Of a stretch of DNA of 64,000 bases, positions 58,093 through 64,000 are shown piece after piece (within the stretch, counting starts at the first letter, position 1; every line of letters starts with the position of its first letter). The translations under genes were made by a program, and so were the position numbers. Under the pieces are notes generated by a model. That model made no database searches, had not been told where the DNA came from, and saw nothing but the letters and a program-made list of their open reading frames with translations. The stretch comes from Caldisericum exile_A (GTDB taxonomy: Bacteria > Caldisericota > Caldisericia > Caldisericales > Caldisericaceae): NCBI RefSeq assembly GCF_047785965.1, contig NZ_JBLOBF010000001.1:1-64000 (forward strand). The letters run 5' to 3'.

Positions 58093-58124
58093 TTACGGGG
58101 GTTTTATGCCCCCGTAATTTCTTT
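58093..58124 (+). terminator. Terminator of the aminotransferase gene, overlapping a coding end
   Basis: A 9-bp stem (58093-58101 with 58109-58117), a 7-base loop and a TTTCTTT tail. The 3' arm forms the last codons of the convergent PP-loop gene. Confidence 0.85.
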
Positions 58125-59024
58125 AATGGAATTGAGAGGATCTTTATTTTGTTTTTTTGAGTAATTTAGTAAGAGCTCTTTTCCTTTATTAATTATTTCC
58201 TCGTCAATTTTATTGTCAAAACCTCTTATAAGCACACTTGGACCAGGAAAATCTGGCACAAGCATAACATCATTAGGCTTTCTCAGACTTTCAAGCCGTT
58301 TATTTTCAATTTCGTTTCTTCCGACAACGAAGATAGTCTTACCTTCAAATAAAACTCTTCCATTTCTTAGAATCTCTGAATCATTTCCATCAAAATTTGG
58401 GTTAATATTTTTTAGCATTTTCAGCCTTTTAGCATATTCAGGATCGGTCAATATGCAACCTGATGCAGGGGTTTCATATTCCTTAAGTCCAAATTCTTTT
58501 ACAAGTTTAAGTTGAATTTTTCTTGATTGTCCTCGGATATCGAGCATTTCTTCTCTTTTGATTATTCCCTTTAACTCAGGTTCTGAAACTTTAAGAAGTT
58601 TTTGAGATAAAGGTCTAACGATTTTTCCTTCAAGACCAAGTGTTTTCTCCATTTCTTCAAAAACTGTTCTTCTTTGGGAAAAAGGTCTTTCATCAAGAAC
58701 CTCGCCTGTTGCTATAAAGTCGAAACCTTCTTTTTCCATTATTTCTTTTGCTTTTTTTATCATAAGCATATGACAGTCTATGCATGGGTTCATGTTTTTT
58801 CCGTACCCATGTGGTGGATTTTGTACAATTTTAAGGTGTTCTTCTGATATATCTTCAATCCTTAATTTAAGCCCAATTTCTTCGGCAAATCTTTTTACCT
58901 TTTCTCCCTTAAAAAAGTAAGTTTCAAAGAATATAGGCACAACTTCTATTCCTTGCTTCATTAATATGAGGCAAGCAAGTTGTGAATCAATTCCACCGGA
59001 AAATAAAACTAAGGCTTTTGCCAT
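58104..59024 (-). CDS. PP-loop ATPase, MnmA/ThiI-like tRNA thiolation type
   Basis: A 306-aa adenylating enzyme. The PP-loop is FSGGIDSQLA near the N-terminus. NPCIDCHM gives a Cys pair, and PASGCILTDP a further Cys in the position of the sulfur-carrying Cys. The architecture resembles the MnmA-like thiouridylase branch with a different C-terminal domain (about 200-306). It probably adenylates a tRNA uridine or another thiolation substrate. GGAGGT precedes the ATG. Its stop lies inside the terminator of the convergent aminotransferase gene. Confidence 0.75.
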   Translation of the reverse strand: MAKALVLFSGGIDSQLACLILMKQGIEVVPIFFETYFFKGEKVKRFAEEIGLKLRIEDISEEHLKIVQNPPHGYGKNMNPCIDCHMLMIKKAKEIMEKEGFDFIATGEVLDERPFSQRRTVFEEMEKTLGLEGKIVRPLSQKLLKVSEPELKGIIKREEMLDIRGQSRKIQLKLVKEFGLKEYETPASGCILTDPEYAKRLKMLKNINPNFDGNDSEILRNGRVLFEGKTIFVVGRNEIENKRLESLRKPNDVMLVPDFPGPSVLIRGFDNKIDEEIINKGKELLLNYSKKQNKDPLNSIKEITGA

Positions 59025-59099
59025 TTAATAACCTCCAAATTTTACTTGCATGCAATTATAACTTAAACAGTAATGTTTTCAAAATAAGGCTTATATTCG

Positions 59100-59105
59100 T
59101 ATAAT
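59100..59105 (+). promoter_or_regulatory. -10 box of the isoaspartyl peptidase-type gene
   Basis: TATAAT, 28 bases before the ATG at 59134; here a leader with an AAAGGAGG Shine-Dalgarno sequence is present, unlike the leaderless set. Confidence 0.5.
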
Positions 59106-59133
59106 TTAAAGGCATGAATTGAAAGGAGGCAAA

Positions 59134-59979
59134 ATGAGGGCAATAATTGTACATGGTGGTGCAGGTGATGCAAAAAGAACAGAAGAAATACCCGAAAGGG
59201 TTAATTTTGTTAAAAAGGTTGCAAACTATGGATTTGATTTATTAAAAAGCGGTCTTAATGCAGTTGAAGTAGCAGTTAGAGTAGTAAAAATGCTTGAGGA
59301 TCATCCGCTTTTTGATGCAGGGAGAGGCTCATATCTCAATGAGGAAGGTTTTGTAGAAATGGATGCAGGAATTATGGATGGATCTACACTTTCAATTGGT
59401 GCTGTTGCAGGTATTAAAAGGCTAAAAAATCCCATTGAACTTGCGCGTCTTGTAATGGAAAAATCACACCATAACATTCTTATAGGAGATGGAGCAGAAA
59501 AGTTTGCCTTAGAAAACGGTCTTGAATTTGTTCCATCATACTATTTTTATACGGATCGCATTATAAAAATTTTTGAAGGTACATACGGTGATACAGTAGG
59601 AGCGGTGGTTTTAGATGGAAATAAAATTGTTTCTGCTGTTTCAACAGGTGGTACGCCTAAAAAACATGTAGGTCGCGTTGGTGATTCCCCAATAGTTGGC
59701 TCAGGATTTTATGCGAATTCTGAGTTTGGCGCAGTTTCAACTGGCATTGGTGAGGATATAATGAAAGTTATTTTAAGTTTTAGAATTTCGTTGTATTACC
59801 CTAACTACTCTATTAGTGATGCTGTTAAAAAATGCATAGATGATTTAAGTGGAATTAACGGCCACGGAGGTCTAATAGCGCTTGATAAAAATGGCAATAT
59901 AGGATACTCCTTTAATACCAAAGGAATGTTTTTTGCATATATGAAAGATGGCCAAGATACAGTTGTTGGAGGTTTTTAG
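59134..59979 (+). CDS. Isoaspartyl peptidase / plant-type L-asparaginase
   Basis: Ntn-hydrolase of the asparaginase_2 family, 281 aa. IIVHGGAGD starts the protein; catalytic Thr is T154 in GTYGDTVGAV, exposed by self-cleavage before it; GRVGDSPIVGSGFYA and TGIGEDIMK follow. It cleaves isoaspartyl dipeptides or asparagine. The ATG at 59134 has AAAGGAGG; an upstream in-frame start is rejected. Followed after 30 bases by a secreted hydrolase gene. Confidence 0.92.
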   Translation: MRAIIVHGGAGDAKRTEEIPERVNFVKKVANYGFDLLKSGLNAVEVAVRVVKMLEDHPLFDAGRGSYLNEEGFVEMDAGIMDGSTLSIGAVAGIKRLKNPIELARLVMEKSHHNILIGDGAEKFALENGLEFVPSYYFYTDRIIKIFEGTYGDTVGAVVLDGNKIVSAVSTGGTPKKHVGRVGDSPIVGSGFYANSEFGAVSTGIGEDIMKVILSFRISLYYPNYSISDAVKKCIDDLSGINGHGGLIALDKNGNIGYSFNTKGMFFAYMKDGQDTVVGGF

Positions 59980-60009
59980 AGCAGTAGTAGAAGACTTAAA
60001 GGAGGAGGA

Positions 60010-60975
60010 ATGAAAAATATTAAAAAATTAGTTGTCTTGGTGTTGATTTTTGTACTCTTACCTTTTGCTTCTGTTTTTGGTTGGAATTCTCATGGATTAA
60101 CACTCTCTTATGTTGTCTCAAATATTTACTGGCTTAAAAAGTATAGTAGCATTAAAATTACACCATATACCTACAAAGAATACGAGACACAACCAATAAA
60201 TCCAGATTTTCAAATTAAGTATCTTGAAGGTAGCATTGGGGATAAAACTGATGCAATAACAATACTTACAACATATGCAGATGAGCCTGATTGGGGACTT
60301 GATGAAAACATGAAACTTTCCAAACTTCAAATTCTTACAGGTGGTCCTCAGGGTTATAGACATATGTATTACAAAATGGGACCAATTACAATTGGAACTG
60401 CACCGAATCAGATTGAATTTTGGTTTCACATGGCGGAGATCGCGAAATCAAAAAGTGATCTTTATTGGACATTTAGATTCCTTGCAAGAGCACTTCATTA
60501 TATGGAGGACTTAACCCAACCTTATCATGGAACTCCAGGACCCACGTCAATTATTTTAAAAAATATATTTAGTGGCGTTCAAGGACTTACTATAATGTGT
60601 TCAAATCACCATTATGCACTTGAGGATTACCAAGGCTATATGGTAAATATAGGAAATCCAGATTTTGTGAAAACTCTTGAAGAAAATTACTTGCCCATTG
60701 ATGTGGGAAATGTGAATTCTCTTACTGAGCTTGGAAATTATGCAGCATCACTTAATAGAGAAAGAGTAAAAATTTTGTGGTTTCTTGAAACAAAGTTGTT
60801 TCATGACGATGTAAATAGCAAAAACGCCAAATTTAAGCTTACAGATGATAAAATTGTTAAACTTGATAGAAAAATACAAACCCAATACAATGAAGCCTTA
60901 CTTTATTCTTTAAAATACTTCAATGGTTTTTCGAGGCTTCTTCTCGAATACGCAAAAATAAAGCTTAACCTTTAA
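60010..60975 (+). CDS. Secreted zinc-dependent phospholipase C-like protein
   Basis: A 321-aa exported protein. A signal peptide (1-24) ends before W25, which would be the new N-terminus, as in zinc-dependent phospholipase C. Zinc-ligand-like motifs: H28, H163, D167 and H173 in HYMEDLTQPYH, and H-x-x-x-E in NHHYALED. These are the marks of the PLC/S1-P1 fold. Substrate may be phospholipid; a nuclease is possible. It is adjacent to phosphate-uptake genes but convergent with them. GGAGGAGG precedes the ATG. Confidence 0.75.
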   Translation: MKNIKKLVVLVLIFVLLPFASVFGWNSHGLTLSYVVSNIYWLKKYSSIKITPYTYKEYETQPINPDFQIKYLEGSIGDKTDAITILTTYADEPDWGLDENMKLSKLQILTGGPQGYRHMYYKMGPITIGTAPNQIEFWFHMAEIAKSKSDLYWTFRFLARALHYMEDLTQPYHGTPGPTSIILKNIFSGVQGLTIMCSNHHYALEDYQGYMVNIGNPDFVKTLEENYLPIDVGNVNSLTELGNYAASLNRERVKILWFLETKLFHDDVNSKNAKFKLTDDKIVKLDRKIQTQYNEALLYSLKYFNGFSRLLLEYAKIKLNL

Positions 60976-61640
60976 TTGTTTTCTTCTTTTTCAAAATGAT
61001 GGTGTTTTATTATTTTTCCTTCACCAATATAAACAACATATTCACCAATATTAGTTGCCTGATCTGCAATACGCTCGACATTTTCAGAAACTCTTATTAT
61101 AAGTATTGCTCTGTTAATTGTTCTTGGATCGCTTAACATATAAGTGATTAACTCTCTTATAATCTGATCATTTAATTGGTCTACAATATCGTCACGCACG
61201 CAAATTTCTCTTCCCAATTTGCTATCTTCATTAACAAATGCAGTAATTGCATCGTCTAACATTTGTAAAGCAGTTTCAGTCATCCTCGGTAGATCAATAT
61301 ATGGTTTTACATCTGGTTGCGGAATTAATTCTCTGCCAAATTCTGCGATATTAACAGAGAGATCTCCAACTCTTTCAAGGTCTTTTACCATTTTGATAAT
61401 CATCGCAATTTTTCTTAGATTCTTTGCTTGTGGTGAATAGAGCGCAAGTGTTTCAATTGCAATATCATCAATCTCAATTTCAAGTTCATTGACCTGAGGT
61501 TCAAGCTCATTTATAACCTTTTCTGCTAATTCCATTTTCTTTTCTACTATTGATTTAACTGATAATTTAACCATTTCTTCTGCAATGGAAGACATTTTTA
61601 AGACTTTTTCAGTTAAAACTTTTAATCTATCTTCTAACAT
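60972..61640 (-). CDS. phoU: Phosphate transport regulator PhoU
   Basis: A 222-aa all-helical protein with two PhoU repeats (about 1-110 and 115-205). Repeated EIDDIAIETLAL and VRDDIVDQLND motifs with D/E metal sites are typical. It links the Pst transporter to phosphate-response signalling. Downstream of pstB by 8 bases; no PhoR/PhoB in the window. Its stop overlaps the convergent phospholipase-like gene by 4 bases. Confidence 0.93.
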   Translation of the reverse strand: MLEDRLKVLTEKVLKMSSIAEEMVKLSVKSIVEKKMELAEKVINELEPQVNELEIEIDDIAIETLALYSPQAKNLRKIAMIIKMVKDLERVGDLSVNIAEFGRELIPQPDVKPYIDLPRMTETALQMLDDAITAFVNEDSKLGREICVRDDIVDQLNDQIIRELITYMLSDPRTINRAILIIRVSENVERIADQATNIGEYVVYIGEGKIIKHHHFEKEENN

Positions 61641-61648
61641 TTTTCACC

Positions 61649-62401
61649 TCATCCAAATCTTCCTTCAAGATAATCTTCTGTGAGTTTTTTCTTTGGAGTT
61701 GTAAATATCTTCTCTGTTTTGTCATATTCTACTAATTCACCCATGTAGAAAAAAGCTGTATAATCAGAAATTCTTCCTGCTTGCTGAATATTATGTGTTA
61801 CAATTACAATAGTGAATTCTTTTTTCAATTTTTCTATTAACCGTTCAAGTTGAATTGTTGAAATTGGATCTAAAGCAGAAGCTGGTTCATCCATTAAGAG
61901 CACCTTTGGTTCTATTGCAATTGCTCTTGCAATACAAAGTCTCTGCTGTTGTCCTCCAGATAAACTAAAAGCAGAATCACCTAGTTTGTCTTTTACCTCT
62001 TCGTATAAATTTGCTTCTTTGAGAGCCCAAATAACTTTTTCTTCGATGACTTTTTTGTCTTTTTCTCCATGAATTTTGAGTCCATATGCTATATTTTCAA
62101 AGATTGACTTTGGAAATGGGTTTGGTCTCTGGAAAACCATGCCAACATTTTTTCTTAGTTCAAAAACATTCATATCTTTATCGTAGATGTTCTTGTTATC
62201 CAACAGGACCTCTCCTTCTATGGTTATATCCTCAAAAAAGTCATTCATCCTATTGAGACTTCTAAGAAATGTTGATTTTCCACATCCAGAGGGTCCTATT
62301 ATTGCAGTAACTGCGTTTTCATAAATGTCAAGAGTTATGTCTTTAAGAATTTTTTGCTTTTTTGTGTATGCATTTAAGTGTCTCACAGCAATTTTTACCA
62401 T
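61649..62401 (-). CDS. pstB: Phosphate ABC transporter ATPase
   Basis: A 250-aa ATPase. Walker A GPSGCGKST, signature LSGGQQQRL, Walker B LLMDEPASALDP and the PstB-typical FQRPNPFPKSIFENIAYGL. It powers PstCA phosphate uptake. A 7-base overlap with pstA. Confidence 0.96.
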   Translation of the reverse strand: MVKIAVRHLNAYTKKQKILKDITLDIYENAVTAIIGPSGCGKSTFLRSLNRMNDFFEDITIEGEVLLDNKNIYDKDMNVFELRKNVGMVFQRPNPFPKSIFENIAYGLKIHGEKDKKVIEEKVIWALKEANLYEEVKDKLGDSAFSLSGGQQQRLCIARAIAIEPKVLLMDEPASALDPISTIQLERLIEKLKKEFTIVIVTHNIQQAGRISDYTAFFYMGELVEYDKTEKIFTTPKKKLTEDYLEGRFG

Positions 62402-63246
62402 TTTTTATTGCTCCTGTATTTATTCCTTATTATTATACCTGGAAGTGTAATAATAAAAACAATCAATATTAGGACAATTGAAGCACCAAAGGCAATCGGT
62501 ACTTGTTTTTGTGGGAATGTTCCTTCTGTAAGGAGTCCGTAAATCGTATAGGGAAGCGCCATTACTGGTTCAAAAATACTTGTAGGGAGACCTCTTGTGT
62601 AAAAGGTTGCTCCAGTAAACAATATTGGTGCTGTCTCACCAATTGCTCTTCCTATGCTTAAAAGTACTCCTGTTATAATATTTGGCATAGCAGTTTTTAA
62701 AACAATTTCAAATGTTGTTTGCCATTTTGTTGCACCAAGTGCAAATGATGCATCTCTAAAGTCTTTGGGGACAAGCTTTAGGCTTTCGATTGTTGCTGAA
62801 AAGATTGTGGGAAGCATTAGAATTGAAAGCGTTAAACTGCCGGAAAGAAGAGATATTTTAAATCCCAACATCTTTGAAAATACTGCAAGACCAAAAAGGC
62901 CAAAAATGATTGAGGGTATGCCAGAAAGTGTATCGATAGAAAGTCTTATAGCATTCGTTAGTGTATTTTCCTTTGTGTATTCTGAAAGGTATATTCCACC
63001 TAAAACTCCAATGGGTACAGCAAAAAGACTTGCAAGTCCCAAAAGATAAATACTACCAACTATAGAAGGTAATATTCCACCTTCTGTAAAGCCATTTCTT
63101 GGATAATCAATTATAAAATTGAGAGAAATGACTTTTAATCCTCTCGAGAAAATATAGAAAAGAAGTGTTAAAACTATTAATACCGAAACGAACGCAAAGA
63201 ATCTAAAGATTGTAAAGAAAATGAATTCTTTTTTAGTTTTATCCAT
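62395..63246 (-). CDS. pstA: Phosphate ABC transporter permease PstA
   Basis: A 283-aa membrane protein with about six helices. PstA-like segments: YPRNGFTEGGILPSIVGSIYLL, LSIDTLSGIPSIIFGLFGLAVF, and the coupling loop ALGATKWQTTFEIVLKTAMP. It overlaps pstB by 7 and pstC by 8 bases. Confidence 0.95.
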   Translation of the reverse strand: MDKTKKEFIFFTIFRFFAFVSVLIVLTLLFYIFSRGLKVISLNFIIDYPRNGFTEGGILPSIVGSIYLLGLASLFAVPIGVLGGIYLSEYTKENTLTNAIRLSIDTLSGIPSIIFGLFGLAVFSKMLGFKISLLSGSLTLSILMLPTIFSATIESLKLVPKDFRDASFALGATKWQTTFEIVLKTAMPNIITGVLLSIGRAIGETAPILFTGATFYTRGLPTSIFEPVMALPYTIYGLLTEGTFPQKQVPIAFGASIVLILIVFIITLPGIIIRNKYRSNKKW

Positions 63247-64000
63247 ATAGTTTTCGCCTATAAAGTGATTTTAGGTATCTGCTTAGTAAATTAAAGGAAA
63301 GAACTAAGAAAAGTAGTATCAATGCAAGTAAAAACAAAGCCCGGTAATGGTCTGAACCTACGGGAGTTTCTGCCATTTCAAGTGCAATTGTTGCTGTTAT
63401 TGGCCTCATTGGTTCTAAAATTGAGCGAGGAATTCTTATGGAATTTCCGGATGCTATAAGAACGGCCATAGTTTCGCCAATTGCCCTGCCAAATCCTGCA
63501 ATTATAGATGCAAATATTCCTTCTAAAGAACTTGGTAGCGTGATTCCGAAGATTGTTTCAAGGTTAGACGCACCAAGTGCATATGATGCAAGCTCATGCT
63601 CTTTAGGGACCATGGAAATTGCATCTTCTGAAAGAGTAGTTATGGTGGGGATAGACATTATGGCAAGTATAATGCTTGCGTTTAAGCCGTTTAATCCTAT
63701 TGGAAGATTAAATAACTTTTTTATTAATGGTGCCAAAAAAAGAAGGGCAAAAACTCCATATATAACAGAAGGGATATTTGCGAGAAGTTCAATTGTTGGT
63801 TTCAGAATACTTCTTAATTTCGGTGAGGTTAATTTTGATAAATATATTGCAGTTCCAAGTGATAAAGTAATTGCAAAGAGCATCGAGAAAAAGGCAATAA
63901 AAAACGTTGAAATGATTGAAGGTAAAAAGCCAAAGAGTGGAGGTGTTGATGTCGGTCTCCACTCTTTACAAGTTGTAAGTTCAATAATAGAGTACTTTGA
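63239..64000 (-). CDS. pstC: Phosphate ABC transporter permease PstC (5' partial)
   Basis: The last 253 codons are visible; the frame remains open to the window edge, so the N-terminus lies outside. Helices and the loop ALGASNLETIFGITLPSSLEGI, plus ELLANIPSVIYGVFALLFL, match PstC. The conserved start region WRPTSTPPLFGFLPSI is seen near 63935. A pstS binding-protein gene would be expected further upstream, beyond the window. Confidence 0.94.
   Translation of the reverse strand, partial: SKYSIIELTTCKEWRPTSTPPLFGFLPSIISTFFIAFFSMLFAITLSLGTAIYLSKLTSPKLRSILKPTIELLANIPSVIYGVFALLFLAPLIKKLFNLPIGLNGLNASIILAIMSIPTITTLSEDAISMVPKEHELASYALGASNLETIFGITLPSSLEGIFASIIAGFGRAIGETMAVLIASGNSIRIPRSILEPMRPITATIALEMAETPVGSDHYRALFLLALILLFLVLSFNLLSRYLKSLYRRKLYG

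Overview
This is an AT-rich, gene-dense bacterial chromosome segment with one complete 16S-23S-5S rRNA operon in the middle (about 30.5-35.6 kb). The protein genes are strongly AT-biased, while the rRNA is clearly richer in GC, a contrast usual in thermophiles. A branched-chain polyamine synthase gene (bpsA) also points to a thermophile. The gene set and rRNA are compatible with Caldisericota (Caldisericum-like). That placement is my inference from general familiarity; I could not run a comparison. I see no insertion sequence, prophage or CRISPR array, so this looks like core chromosome.

Layout. 0-1.5 kb: 3' end of an unknown gene, an SDR oxidoreductase and a small membrane protein. 1.6-8.6 kb: threonine/aspartate-family operon (thrC, fused aspartokinase-homoserine dehydrogenase, asd, a HAD-like gene with permuted motif order, and a PatB-type lyase). 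8.6-11.3 kb: remnant of a small thioredoxin-like gene, then a Zn/Mn-type ABC importer. 11.3-19.5 kb: GNAT-like protein, hrcA, mtaB, galU, a phosphoesterase, a proteasome-like Ntn-hydrolase, a tiny coiled-coil gene, ahcY and folD. 19.6-30.3 kb: HerA-like ATPase and partner, lgt, metallo-hydrolases, a TPR protein, nnr, acpS, bpsA, comM, a DUF212 membrane protein and queH. 30.5-35.6 kb: rRNA operon with tandem promoters and long processing stems. 35.6-46.4 kb: EamA transporter, the rpmF-rnc-ftsY-ylxM-ffh secretion/ribosome operon, leuS, tRNA-Ala(GGC), glmS, glmM and an MBL hydrolase. 46.4-52.7 kb: LytS/LytTR two-component system, CstA transporter, a small protein, an ArsA/Get3-like ATPase and a membrane-anchored protein. 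52.7-60.9 kb: NTase-fold protein, phosphoesterase, amino-acid permease, class III aminotransferase, PP-loop ATPase, asparaginase-type hydrolase and a secreted phospholipase C-like protein. 60.9-64 kb: phosphate module phoU-pstB-pstA-pstC, with pstC running off the end.

Genes that work together. The thr operon makes threonine from aspartate but contains no recognisable homoserine kinase. A HAD-like protein sits in the gap. The LytS/LytTR pair sits directly upstream of a CstA-family transporter, as in the E. coli BtsSR-BtsT pyruvate system, and direct repeats that look like a LytTR operator lie in front of cstA. The SRP pathway proteins Ffh and FtsY share one operon, and ffh appears to start with ATT. 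Phosphate uptake and phospholipid cleavage genes are neighbours at the right end.

Regulatory style. Many first genes of transcription units have a TATAAT-type -10 box 6-10 bases before the start codon, no Shine-Dalgarno sequence and no clear -35 box. This pattern indicates leaderless mRNAs. rRNA, tRNA and the aminotransferase gene instead have canonical TTGAC(A/T) -35 boxes with 16-17 bp spacers. Genes are tightly packed: many operon genes overlap by a few bases, and at least six convergent pairs overlap at their 3' ends.
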